55,314 bases of DNA from an uncultured Collinsella sp. GTDB taxonomy: Bacteria; Actinomycetota; Coriobacteriia; Coriobacteriales; Coriobacteriaceae. Made by a program: the position numbers and the translations under genes. This document shows, piece by piece, positions 17,539 through 25,676 of the stretch; within the stretch, counting starts at the first letter, position 1; every line of letters begins with the position of its first letter. The stretch covers positions 1 to 55,314 of the forward strand of contig CABUOF010000002.1 in NCBI GenBank assembly GCA_902493125.1. The letters are read 5' to 3'. Below the pieces are notes generated by a model, which was given only the letters and a program-made list of their open reading frames with translations, had not been told where the DNA came from and made no database searches.

Positions 17539-17814
17539 ATGCATATCATCACCGTATGCGGAAACGGCATCGGGTCCAGCCTGATGCTCGCTGGCAAAGT
17601 CGAGGAGCTTTGCGAGGAGGAGGGCATCAAGGCCGACGTTGAGTCTATGGACCTGAACGGTGCTTCTTCCGCAAATCCGGATCTGTTCATCACCGTTAAA
17701 GAACTCGCCCCCGAGCTCCACGGCAACGTTGTGATCGTTCGCAGCTATGTGAACAAGAAGAAGATCCGCGAAGACGCCCTCGAGGCAATCAAGGCGGCCG
17801 CCGCTAACGCCTAA
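17539..17814 (+). CDS. PTS EIIB component, lactate/ascorbate-type fold
   Basis: A 91-residue EIIB. The phosphorylated Cys is Cys7 in ITVCGNGIGSS, the P-loop pattern of ascorbate/galactitol-type EIIB. A very strong AGGAGAGGAAGG ribosome region precedes it. It accepts phosphate from EIIA and gives it to the sugar carried by EIIC. It lies between IIA and IIC in the same operon. Confidence 0.92.
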   Translation: MHIITVCGNGIGSSLMLAGKVEELCEEEGIKADVESMDLNGASSANPDLFITVKELAPELHGNVVIVRSYVNKKKIREDALEAIKAAAANA

Positions 17815-17884
17815 AGCGGCACAAAAAGGGCGGTTCCCTGTGGAAGAGGGAAACGCGCCCACGTTAGAGAGAAAGGAAGCGCAG

Positions 17885-19276
17885 ATGCAAGCCATCCTTC
17901 CCATACTTGAGTTTATCCAATCGATTCTGACCAAGCCAGCGTGGATTATGGGTCTATTTGCCTTTGTGGGCCTTGTCGCGCTTAAGCGTCCTGCCCACAA
18001 GGTGATGACGGGCACCCTGAAGCCCATTCTTGGTTACATCATGCTGTCCGCCGGCGCCGCTGTTGTTCAGGAGAACCTTGCTCCGCTGGGTACCTTCATC
18101 GAGACCGGTTTCCACATCACCGGCGTCGTGCCCAACAACGAGGTCGTTGTTTCGATGGCTCAGAGCGTCCTCGGCGTTCAGACCATGATGATCCTGATTC
18201 TCGGCTATGTCGTGAACATTATCATTGCCCGCTTTACCAAGTTTAAGTACATCTTCCTGACGGGCCATCACAGCATGTTTATGGCCTGCCTGCTGTCTGC
18301 CGTTCTGCAGGCATCTGGCTTCCAAGATGTCCAGCTTGTCATCGTGGGCGGCATGTTCCTGGGCCTCGTGAGCGCTATGCTTCCCGCCGTTGGTCAGCGT
18401 TTCACCGAGAAGGTTACCGATGGCGATGAAATCGCCATGGGCCACTTCGGTTCACTCGCCTATTACATCTCCGCTGCAGTCGGTACGCTTTTTGCTAAGG
18501 ACGCCGAGGAGAACAGCACCGAGAAGATCGAGGTTCCCGAGAAGTTCGCCTTCCTGCGCGACACTACCATCTCCACGGCTCTTACCATGGCCTTCTTCTA
18601 CCTGGTTACCGCTTTCGCCGCTTACATCGCAGATCCTGCGGTCGTTACCAAGACCGCTGGCGGCGACAACGTGATTGTCTATGCCCTGACCTGTGCCCTG
18701 TCCTTTGCCGTTGGTGTCACCATCGTCTATAACGGCGTTCGTATGATCCTTGCCGACCTGGTCCCGGCTTTCCAGGGCATCTCCAACAAGCTGATCCCCG
18801 GTGCCATCCCCGCCGTCGACTGCGCCGTCTTCTTCCCCTATGCTCCCACCGCCGTCATCCTCGGCTTTGTCGCTTCCTTTATCGGTGGCGTGGTCGGTAT
18901 GTTCATCGTGGGCGCTACCCTGGGCATCTTCATCATCCCGGGCATGGTTCCTCACTTCTTCTGCGGTGCTACCGCGGGCATCTACGGCAATGCTACCGGC
19001 GGTCGCAAGGGCGCAGCTCTTGGCGCTTTCGTCAACGGCCTGCTCATCACCTTTGCCCCGGCCCTGCTCCTGCCCGTTCTTGACGTCTTTGGCTTCAAGA
19101 ACACTACGTTCGGCGACTTCGATTTCTCCGTCATTGGCATTACGCTTGGCCGCGCTGCCGAGGCCTTCGGTACCACCGGTGTCTACGCGATTCTCGCTGT
19201 CCTTTTGATCGTCGCCTTCGTTCCCAACTTCATCCACACCAAGGGTGCTGTGATCAATCACGTTGAGGAAGAGTAA
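17885..19276 (+). CDS. PTS EIIC component, ascorbate (UlaA/SgaT) family
   Basis: A 463-residue integral membrane permease with about eleven to twelve hydrophobic segments. MTGTLKPILGYIMLSAGA near residue 40, TGHHSMFMACLL and the repeated GGVVGMFIVGATLG/FFCGATAGIYGNATGGRKGA segments match the UlaA/SgaT family. Start ATG 17885 follows GAAAGGAAG; an upstream in-frame start would lie before that site. It imports and phosphorylates a sugar acid or related compound with the EIIA and EIIB encoded just upstream. The substrate need not be L-ascorbate, since no UlaD/E/F or UlaG homologue is present. A terminator follows at 19334. Confidence 0.92.
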   Translation: MQAILPILEFIQSILTKPAWIMGLFAFVGLVALKRPAHKVMTGTLKPILGYIMLSAGAAVVQENLAPLGTFIETGFHITGVVPNNEVVVSMAQSVLGVQTMMILILGYVVNIIIARFTKFKYIFLTGHHSMFMACLLSAVLQASGFQDVQLVIVGGMFLGLVSAMLPAVGQRFTEKVTDGDEIAMGHFGSLAYYISAAVGTLFAKDAEENSTEKIEVPEKFAFLRDTTISTALTMAFFYLVTAFAAYIADPAVVTKTAGGDNVIVYALTCALSFAVGVTIVYNGVRMILADLVPAFQGISNKLIPGAIPAVDCAVFFPYAPTAVILGFVASFIGGVVGMFIVGATLGIFIIPGMVPHFFCGATAGIYGNATGGRKGAALGAFVNGLLITFAPALLLPVLDVFGFKNTTFGDFDFSVIGITLGRAAEAFGTTGVYAILAVLLIVAFVPNFIHTKGAVINHVEEE

Positions 19277-19333
19277 TCCAGGCATACGTTAAGCCCTAAT
19301 CGGGCGGAGCTCCGATAACCGGCTCCTACACGG

Positions 19334-19375
19334 AAGCGGTGACGTCTCAAATGAGGCGTCACCGCTTTTTGTTTT
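19334..19375 (+). terminator. Terminator of the aldolase-PTS operon
   Basis: AAGCGGTGACG (19334-19344) pairs with CGTCACCGCTT (19357-19367) and is followed by TTTTTGTTTT. It lies 57 bases past the EIIC stop. Confidence 0.88.
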
Positions 19376-19600
19376 GGACTGGTTGTGAAAACGCACCGGT
19401 GAAGCGCTGTCTCTGCGCCGCGAACGGAATCAACCGCGATGATCAGCAAAAACGTTTTGCCGCTGGGGTGTCGATATAAAAATGATAAAACTGCAAAACC
19501 GTTCGCCGAGAAGATAAAAACCCGCAGCTCACGCCTTGATAAACATAGGTAAAGTGTTTAGCAGTTTATCGGCCTTATGCAAACGAAAGGAATCAGGCAG
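19376..19600 (+). promoter_or_regulatory. Spacer before aldolase copy B, likely its own promoter region
   Basis: No gene seen here. After the operon terminator the sequence becomes AT-rich. It contains the palindrome AAAACGTTTT (around 19450) and a near-inverted pair GATAAAACTGC (about 19482-19492) and GCAGTTTATC (19561-19570). TTGATA near 19534 could be a -35 box. The presence of a terminator before it and AT-rich sequence after it suggests that copy B can be transcribed separately. No exact copy of the operator-like boxes at 16192-16268 is present. Confidence 0.4.
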
Positions 19601-20305
19601 ATGGCAATCAAGGTGTTCGCTGACGGTGCAAACCTCGAGGGCATGCTCGACATGTACGAGAACGGCAACGTTCAGGGTTTCACGACCAACCCGTCCCTTA
19701 TGAAGAAGGGCGGCGTGACGGACTACCGCGCGTTTGCCAAGGAGGTCCTGGCCCACATCACCGATGTGTCCGTCTCGTTTGAGGTCTTTGCCGATGACGT
19801 CGAGACCATGGAGGTCGAGGCCCGTGAGATCGCCACCTGGGCCGATAACGTCTACGTCAAGATTCCATGCGTGACCACCAAGGGCGAGTCCACCGCCGAG
19901 CTGGTCCGCAAGCTTTCGGCCGACGGCATCAAGGTCAACGTCACCACCATCTTTACGCCTGCGCAGGTCGACGAGATGGTCGAGGCCGTTGACGCCGAGA
20001 CGCCGTCCATTATTTCGCTCTTTGCCGGCCGCATCGCCGACACCGGCGTCGATCCCATTCCGTTTATGACGGAGTCGGTCAAGAAGGCTGCCGTCAACCC
20101 CAACTGCGAGGTCCTGTGGGCATCCACGCGCGAGCTCATCAACATTTACCAGGCCGAGGCCTGCGGTTGCCAGATCATCACGGTGCCCAACAGCATCCTG
20201 GCCAAGCGCAAGAACATCGGCCGCGACCCGTATGAGGTCTCGCTCGACACCGTCCGCGGCTTCGCCAAGGATATCGCCTCGCTCGGCTTCCATATCCTGC
20301 CGTAG
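19601..20305 (+). CDS. Fructose-6-phosphate aldolase/transaldolase family protein, copy B
   Basis: A 234-residue paralogue of the aldolase at 16297, with the same Asp8, GFTTNPSLMK loop and Schiff-base Lys87 (NVYVKIP). Differences concentrate at surface positions and around residues 88-92 next to the catalytic Lys (PALNT in copy A, PCVTT in copy B). It lacks the two C-terminal Glu of copy A. A ribosome site GAAAGGAATCAGG precedes ATG 19601. It follows the PTS operon terminator, so it may be expressed under different conditions or act on a different keto-sugar phosphate. Confidence 0.88.
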   Translation: MAIKVFADGANLEGMLDMYENGNVQGFTTNPSLMKKGGVTDYRAFAKEVLAHITDVSVSFEVFADDVETMEVEAREIATWADNVYVKIPCVTTKGESTAELVRKLSADGIKVNVTTIFTPAQVDEMVEAVDAETPSIISLFAGRIADTGVDPIPFMTESVKKAAVNPNCEVLWASTRELINIYQAEACGCQIITVPNSILAKRKNIGRDPYEVSLDTVRGFAKDIASLGFHILP

Positions 20306-20336
20306 CACGAACACTGGCTGCGCCTCGGGTTGATCG

Positions 20337-20406
20337 CCCCGGCCTTTCCTTTCCCTATCGCTCACGCGCTTCGCGAGGGTCGCGCTAGGCAAAGGAAAGG
20401 CCGGGG
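20337..20406. repeat. Inverted repeat behind aldolase copy B
   Basis: CCCCGGCCTTTCCTTT (20337-20352) and AAAGGAAAGGCCGGGG (20391-20406) are perfectly complementary 16-base arms around a 38-base GC-rich centre. It lies 31 bases past the aldolase stop. There is no T-tract, so it may be an mRNA 3' structure or a small repeat element. The whole 20306-20683 spacer contains no gene. Confidence 0.7.
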
Positions 20407-20479
20407 CTGCCGACACGAGCTTGCCGGTAGGTTGGTGATCGGCCTCCAATCCTGCCGTGGGCAAAGGTACCCCCGCCTG

Positions 20480-20656
20480 CGACGTGCAAAATTGAGAGTA
20501 TTCAGCAAGGTAAAGGTTTTTACCAGCTGGTTGAAGCACGGAACAACCCCCGTTTTGGCTCTGACGACGCTAAAACGGGGGCTGTTTTTGCTTTTTCGTC
20601 TCTGAGGGACATCTGGAACGGCGGAATTTGCAGAATACTCGCGATTTTGCACGTCG
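20480..20656. repeat. 177-bp inverted repeat with inner terminator-like hairpin
   Basis: The outer arms 20480-20508 and 20628-20656 match at 26 of 29 positions. Inside, CCCCCGTTTT (20547-20556) pairs with AAAACGGGGG (20572-20581), followed on the plus strand by CTGTTTTTGCTTTTT. The right arm ends 27 bases past the stop of the minus-strand tex gene. The architecture resembles the 3120-3249 element. It could be a miniature inverted-repeat element that carries its own terminator. Confidence 0.75.
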
Positions 20657-20683
20657 CGAGAGGGGGGACCCTTGCTTTGCGGT

Positions 20684-22831
20684 CTACTTCCCCTGCACCA
20701 TGGTGAGGGAGATCTTTTTGCGGTCGCGATCGACCTTTTCGACCCACACCCTGACCGTGTCGCCGACGCGCACCACATCGCTCGGGTGCTTGACGAAGCG
20801 GTTGGCCAGCTTGGAGATGTGCACGAGGCCGTCCTGGTGCACACCCACGTCGACGAAGGCACCAAAGTCCACAACGTTGCGCACCGTGCCCTTGAGTTCC
20901 ATGCCGGGATCCAGGTCGTCGATGGAAAGTGCCGAGCGGCTGAAGACTACCTCGGGCGCGTCGTCGCGCGGGTCGCGGCCGGGCTTCTTGAGCTCGTTGA
21001 CAATGTCGATGAGTGTCAGGGTGCCGCAGTCCAGGTCGCTTGCCAGTGCGGAGATGCTGCCCAGACGGCGCTCGATGTCGGGCACGCCGCCGCGGCTGAG
21101 CTCGCTGGCCTCCACACCGGCACGCTCCAGGACGGACGTGGCCACCTCGTAGCTCTCGGGGTGGACACTTGTCGCGTCGAGCGGGTTCTTGCCGTCGCTG
21201 ATGCGCAGGAAGCCCGCGGCGTTGAGGTATGCCTTGGGTCCCAGCTTGGGGACCTTCTTGAGCTGGCGGCGATCGGTAAAGGCGCCGTTTTCCTCGCGGT
21301 AGGCCACGATGTTCTTGGCCACGCTCGGCGTGATGCCCGATACGTATCCCAGCAGGCTCGCGCTTGCGGTGTTGACGTCGACGCCTACGCGGTTGACGAC
21401 GTCCTCCACCACGTGGCCCAGAGTGCGCGAGAGCTCGGCCTGGTCAAGGTCGTGTTGGTACTGGCCAACGCCGATGGACTGGGGCGGAATCTTGACGAGC
21501 TCTGCCAGCGGGTCTTGCAGGCGACGGCCCAGGCTCATGGCGCCACGCACGGTGACGTCCAGGTCGGGATATTCCTGGCTGGCGAGCTCGGAGGCGGAGT
21601 ACACCGACGCGCCGGCTTCGTTAACGATGGTGTAGCGAAGGCTGGGCGCCTGCTCGGCGATGAACTCCGAAACGACTTCCTCGGTCTCGCGGCTGGCGGT
21701 GCCGTTGCCGATGACGATGGTGTTGACGCTGTCCTTCTTGACGAGGCGGGCGAGCTCGCGCTTGGTGCCGGCAACGTCGTGGCGCGGCTTGGTGGGGTAG
21801 ACCACGCCATGGTCGAGCAGCTTGCCGGTCTCGTCCATGACGGCGACCTTGCAGCCGGTGCGGTAGCCCGGATCGAGCGCAAGCACGCGGGCGCCGCGCA
21901 CGGGGCGTGCCGAGAGCAGGCCCTCGAGATTCTTGGCAAAGACGTTGATGGCCTCGGTCTGGGCGCGAACGGTGAGCTTAGCACGGGCCTCGCGCTCCAG
22001 CGAGGGAGCCATGAGGCGCTTGTAGCCGTCGGCGATGGCGGCATCGAAGATGGGAGCAAACACGCCCTGGCGTCGGGGCCAACGGCTGCCGAGGCGTGTC
22101 GTGGCGGCAGCGCCGTCGACGTTCACGCGCACGCGGAGTTTGCCCTCGCGCTCGCCGCGGTCGATAGCCAGTACGCGGTGGTTGGGTATACGGCGCAGCG
22201 GCTCGTCGAAGTTGTAGTAGGGCTCGTAGGGAGTCTTCTCGGCGGGGTCGGTGGCCTCGACGACGATGTCGGCGGTGTTTTGCGTAAAGGCGCGCAGGTC
22301 GGCGACGTTCTCGGGGTCCTCGGCCACCGTCTCGGCCACGATGTCGGCGGCGCCGGCGAGCGCCTTCTCGGGCGTGTTAAAGCCGGCCTCCTCATTGACG
22401 TATGCCGCGGCGGCGTCGAGTGCGCTGCCCTTGGCCGAGGCCTGCATGATGATCATGTTGGCGAGCGGCTCCAGGCCGGCCTCGCGGGCCTTCTGCGCGC
22501 GGGTCATGCGCTTTTTACGGTAGGGCTTGTAGAGGTCCTCGACACGCTGGAGCTGCGTGGCCTCGCGAATCTGCTGCTCGAGTTCGGGCGTGAGCTTGCC
22601 CTGGGCGTCGATGAGCAGAATGACGTCCTCTTTGCGCTGCTCAAGATTGCGCAGGTAGGACAGGCGCTCGTCAAGTGCGCGCAGGGCAACGTCGTCCATG
22701 CCGCCCGTGGCTTCCTTGCGGTAGCGCGAGATAAAGGGGATGGTGTTGCCCTCGTCGATGAGCTTGACGGCAGCCTCGACGTTGGCGGCCTTAAGGTTGA
22801 GCTCGCGGGCGAGCTGGGCGATAAGATCCAT
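20684..22831 (-). CDS. tex: Tex-family RNA-binding transcription accessory protein
   Basis: A 715-residue Tex/YqgF-related protein. The N-terminal helical part carries PFISRYRKEATGGMDD (about 36-51) and YKPYRKKRMTRAQKAREAGLEPLA; the YqgF/RNase H-like domain is in the middle (VLALDPGYRTGCKVAVMD, IVIGNGTASRETE, VNEAGASVYSAS); helix-hairpin-helix motifs follow (ASLLGYVSGI, LKKVPKLGPKAYLNAAGF) and a C-terminal S1 domain (GTVRNVVDFGAFVDVGVHQDGLVHIS). I took ATG 22831 because AAGGAG is just before it and the family start MDLIAQLARELN follows. It is a cytoplasmic nucleic-acid-binding protein involved in transcription or RNA quality control. It appears to be a single-gene unit. Confidence 0.95.
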   Translation of the reverse strand: MDLIAQLARELNLKAANVEAAVKLIDEGNTIPFISRYRKEATGGMDDVALRALDERLSYLRNLEQRKEDVILLIDAQGKLTPELEQQIREATQLQRVEDLYKPYRKKRMTRAQKAREAGLEPLANMIIMQASAKGSALDAAAAYVNEEAGFNTPEKALAGAADIVAETVAEDPENVADLRAFTQNTADIVVEATDPAEKTPYEPYYNFDEPLRRIPNHRVLAIDRGEREGKLRVRVNVDGAAATTRLGSRWPRRQGVFAPIFDAAIADGYKRLMAPSLEREARAKLTVRAQTEAINVFAKNLEGLLSARPVRGARVLALDPGYRTGCKVAVMDETGKLLDHGVVYPTKPRHDVAGTKRELARLVKKDSVNTIVIGNGTASRETEEVVSEFIAEQAPSLRYTIVNEAGASVYSASELASQEYPDLDVTVRGAMSLGRRLQDPLAELVKIPPQSIGVGQYQHDLDQAELSRTLGHVVEDVVNRVGVDVNTASASLLGYVSGITPSVAKNIVAYREENGAFTDRRQLKKVPKLGPKAYLNAAGFLRISDGKNPLDATSVHPESYEVATSVLERAGVEASELSRGGVPDIERRLGSISALASDLDCGTLTLIDIVNELKKPGRDPRDDAPEVVFSRSALSIDDLDPGMELKGTVRNVVDFGAFVDVGVHQDGLVHISKLANRFVKHPSDVVRVGDTVRVWVEKVDRDRKKISLTMVQGK

Positions 22832-22911
22832 GGAACTCCTTGCGTTTAAGGTGCGTTTGCAGCACAGAGCTACCAAGGATACCATCCGTCCCAAAAGACT
22901 GTTTTGGGGCC

Positions 22912-23075
22912 GCGCCACGAAAATGACCTATCTACTACGTTTAACCCGTATGGGCCGACCATCTCCCGGTTTTCCGAAAATACGCAACCCGTCTACCTGC
23001 GGTTTTTACTTCGCGGAATTTGGCATGGTTGAGGGTGGTCGGCTAAACGTAGTAGATAGGCCCATTTCGTGGCGC
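22912..23075. repeat. 164-bp inverted-repeat element upstream of tex
   Basis: The end arms 22912-22943 and 23044-23075 (32 bases each) match at 29 positions. Just inside, GCCGACCA (about 22953-22960) and TGGTCGGC (about 23036-23043) continue the pairing, leaving an AT-richer centre. The element lies between the tex start and the terminator of the Gfo/Idh operon, in a 412-base spacer that otherwise holds only that terminator. There is no coding sequence inside. The shape fits a miniature inverted-repeat transposable element. Confidence 0.75.
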
Positions 23076-23133
23076 ACGAACCAAGCTGAGGCGCAAAATG
23101 GCCCCTGCCCCAGAAAAATCGCCGGCAAGGTAC

Positions 23134-23169
23134 CAAAAAGCCCCGCGGGCAGGAGGCTGCTCGCGGGGC
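23134..23169 (-). terminator. Terminator of the SDR-MFS-Gfo/Idh operon
   Basis: GCCCCGCGGGCAG (23140-23152) pairs with CTGCTCGCGGGGC (23157-23169). Read on the minus strand the stem is followed by five T (23139-23135). It is 75 bases past the stop of the Gfo/Idh gene. Confidence 0.85.
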
Positions 23170-23243
23170 AAAGAAGAGGGGCTTGTTGGTGGCGGACCGA
23201 AGGGTTCGGCATGGGGGTTTCTGCCGCGGTCGCTCTTAAGGCA

Positions 23244-24284
23244 TTACAGCTCGACGAGCTGGCCGGTCTCGGCGGCCTCCTTGATAGCGTTAAGCAGCGT
23301 GAGCGTCTTGACGTTATCGGCGGGGGTCACGACGGGCTCGACCTCGCGGCGGACGACCTTCACAAAGTGCTTGAGCTGCATCTTGTGCGGCAGCGCCGGG
23401 TCCACGGCCGGGATCTCCATCTGCAGCGGCTTGTGCCAGTTAGAGGCGCCGTCGTAGGAGAACTGGTGCAGGCGGGGCAGCGACAGGGCGCCCTTAGTGC
23501 CGCCGATAAAGTAGGCGTCGGCGTCGAAGGGGCGGTACTGCGGATCCTCGCGAGCGGTTGCCTCCCAGTTCCAGGGGCTGGCGGTGGCGTCGGAGATGGT
23601 CATGCTTGCGAGCGCGCCATCGGCAAAACGGACGTTGACCACGGCGGAGTCCTCGGTCTCAAAACCGCGGGCGGCGCTGGACTGCATACCCTGGACGGCA
23701 ACGGGCTCGCCCAGCAGGTAGCGGAGCAGGTCGACGTCGTGAACCAGGTTGACCAGGATCGGGCCGGCACCCTTCTTACGGCGCCACTCGACGTCGAAGT
23801 ACTCGTCATTCTTATAGATCATGTAGTGGAAGCTCGACACGGTGAGCTTGCCCAGCTCGCCGGACTCGATGATCTCCTTGGCCTTGTTGACGAAGGGGTT
23901 GTGGCGACGGTGCTGACCTACGAGCACGGGCACGCCGGCGGTCTCGGCCTCGGCGGCGAAGGCCTGGGCATCCTCGAGATCGTTGGAGATCGGCTTTTCG
24001 ACCAGCGGCACGATGTTGCGCTTCACGGCCTCGCGGGCAACGCCCAGGTGCAGGTCGTTGGGGGTGGCGATAATGACGGCCTCGGGCTTGACCTCGTCCA
24101 TCATCTGAGCGGGATCGGTGTAAAACGGCACGCCGGCGGCCTCGGCCGTGGCGCGGGCGCCCTCAAAGGCGTCGGCGATGGCGACGAGCTCGGCCTCGGG
24201 CTCCTCGGTGACAAAGCGGATGTGGTTGCGGCCCATGGCGCCGGCGCCGATAACGGCAATGCGGACGGGGTTGAGCTCAGACAT
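23244..24284 (-). CDS. Gfo/Idh/MocA-family oxidoreductase
   Basis: A 346-residue NAD(P)-dependent dehydrogenase. Rossmann fold with VIGAGAMGRNHIRFV (about 11-25), the PLVEKPISNDLEDA motif with the conserved Lys (about 93-106), and a C-terminal beta-sheet domain including LVHDVDLLRYLLGEPVAVQG. It oxidises or reduces a sugar, inositol or similar ring alcohol in the cytoplasm. It is the last gene of a minus-strand operon (SDR, MFS, Gfo/Idh), and the spacer before it holds a dispersed palindrome (copy 3). Together with the SDR and transporter it suggests import and stepwise oxidoreduction of one polyol or sugar-acid compound. Confidence 0.92.
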   Translation of the reverse strand: MSELNPVRIAVIGAGAMGRNHIRFVTEEPEAELVAIADAFEGARATAEAAGVPFYTDPAQMMDEVKPEAVIIATPNDLHLGVAREAVKRNIVPLVEKPISNDLEDAQAFAAEAETAGVPVLVGQHRRHNPFVNKAKEIIESGELGKLTVSSFHYMIYKNDEYFDVEWRRKKGAGPILVNLVHDVDLLRYLLGEPVAVQGMQSSAARGFETEDSAVVNVRFADGALASMTISDATASPWNWEATAREDPQYRPFDADAYFIGGTKGALSLPRLHQFSYDGASNWHKPLQMEIPAVDPALPHKMQLKHFVKVVRREVEPVVTPADNVKTLTLLNAIKEAAETGQLVEL

Positions 24285-24314
24285 TTCGACTCCTTAATAC
24301 TGGTGACCGGTGGA

Positions 24315-24345
24315 ATGCGACAAAGGGGCCGTCCCTTTGTCGCAT
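24315..24345. repeat. Dispersed 3'-end palindrome, copy 3 (inside an operon)
   Basis: ATGCGACAAAGGG (24315-24327) and CCCTTTGTCGCAT (24333-24345) make a perfect 13-bp stem. It lies nine bases behind the MFS stop and 30 bases before the Gfo/Idh start on the minus strand, so it is within an operon rather than at its end. Its arm change (GCGAC/GTCGC) is compensated on both sides. Confidence 0.85.
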
Positions 24346-24353
24346 CGGTAAAA

Positions 24354-25610
24354 CTAGGCAGACTTCTTCTTGCTGTCGGAGACCATCATGTAGACGGTGA
24401 GCACGACGGCGATGGCGGCGATCACAATGGCGCCGTAGAAGGACTGCTGGTAGGCGGCGCTGCCGGCCTCGGCGTGATACAGCACGGCGGTGATGGGCTG
24501 GCTGATCCAGGTGGAAGCGGCATAGCCCAAAAACATGATGCCGTAGTTGACGCCGATGTTGCTGGTGCCAAAGGCGCCACCGGTGAGCGGCGGGTAGATG
24601 ACGAGCAGGGCGCCAAAGCTAAAGCCGAGCAGGGCGAGCGCCACAAAGAACATGCTCTGCGTAAAGCTCATCGACATGATGACGAGTGCGACGATGGTGA
24701 CGACAAGGCTGATGAGCAGCGACTTATAGGCGCCGAGCTTGTCGATGATCTGGCCAAAGGACAGACGGCCGACCAGGTTGGCGCAGGTGTTGACGGAGAC
24801 GACCACGCCGCCGAGGGCGACGGCCGCGGCGCTCGTGGGGTCGGCGAAGAGCTGGACGGCGGCGATGGAGGCAACCTTGCCCACGAGCAGGGTGCCCGCG
24901 GTGGCGGCAAAGGCGAAGGTGACGATGAGGACCCAGAAGCGCGGGGTCTTGACCATCTCGCCCGGGGTGAGGTCGCCGAAGGTGCCGGCATGTGCGCCAC
25001 CCTTGGGGGCCTCGAAGCCCTCGGGCAGCCAGCCGGCCTCGGGGGCCTTCAGGAACAGGGCGGAGGTGGCGATTGTCACAAAGAAAATGACGCCGAGCGC
25101 CTTAAGGGCGCCAAAGATGCCCAGGCTCGGGATGAGCAGCGAGGCGAGCACCGGGGACAGCACGGCGGGACCGGCGGTCGAAGCGGCCAGGGTGATGCCG
25201 GAGGCGAGACCCTTCTTGTCGATGAACCACTTTTGGCCGGTGGTGAGCGCGGGGTTGTAGCCCAGGCCGTTGCCGATGGCGGCGACGAGCGAGAACCACA
25301 GGTAGAACTGCCACGGCTCGGTGACGGTGCCGGACATGAACCAGCCCAGGCCGTAGCACGCGGCGGCGGCGATCACGACGTTGCGCGGGCCGATCTTATC
25401 GGAGATGCGGCCGGCGAAGATGCCCGTCACGGCCATGATGGTCTGAAAGACCGGGAAGGCCCAGGTAAGAGCGCTGGACCACTCGGGGTAGACGGCGAGC
25501 AGGTTCTTGCTCACGACGGAATACAGCGCGATGGAGCTGATGAAGAACATGGTGACGCACGCGGCGGAAAGCACGACGGCGCGACCCTTGTTGGAGTTGG
25601 TGGAAGCCAT
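24354..25610 (-). CDS. MFS transporter, oxalate/formate antiporter-like (OFA) group
   Basis: A 418-residue twelve-span major facilitator permease. Loop 2-3 carries GRISDKIGPRNVV (about 63-75), an MFS signature; GLGWFMSG, GYNPALTTGQKWFIDKKGLASGI and the symmetric LSFGQIIDKLGAYKSLL in the second half are typical of the OFA subgroup that moves organic anions. The C-terminus is basic (SDSKKKSA). It sits between the SDR and the Gfo/Idh gene (66 and 69 bases apart), so it probably imports their substrate. Confidence 0.92.
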   Translation of the reverse strand: MASTNSNKGRAVVLSAACVTMFFISSIALYSVVSKNLLAVYPEWSSALTWAFPVFQTIMAVTGIFAGRISDKIGPRNVVIAAAACYGLGWFMSGTVTEPWQFYLWFSLVAAIGNGLGYNPALTTGQKWFIDKKGLASGITLAASTAGPAVLSPVLASLLIPSLGIFGALKALGVIFFVTIATSALFLKAPEAGWLPEGFEAPKGGAHAGTFGDLTPGEMVKTPRFWVLIVTFAFAATAGTLLVGKVASIAAVQLFADPTSAAAVALGGVVVSVNTCANLVGRLSFGQIIDKLGAYKSLLISLVVTIVALVIMSMSFTQSMFFVALALLGFSFGALLVIYPPLTGGAFGTSNIGVNYGIMFLGYAASTWISQPITAVLYHAEAGSAAYQQSFYGAIVIAAIAVVLTVYMMVSDSKKKSA

Positions 25611-25676
25611 TGGACTCTTTCTAATCGATACGGGGGAGGAACAGGCGTGTCTGCGGGTCCTCCCTGTCGGGTTGGT

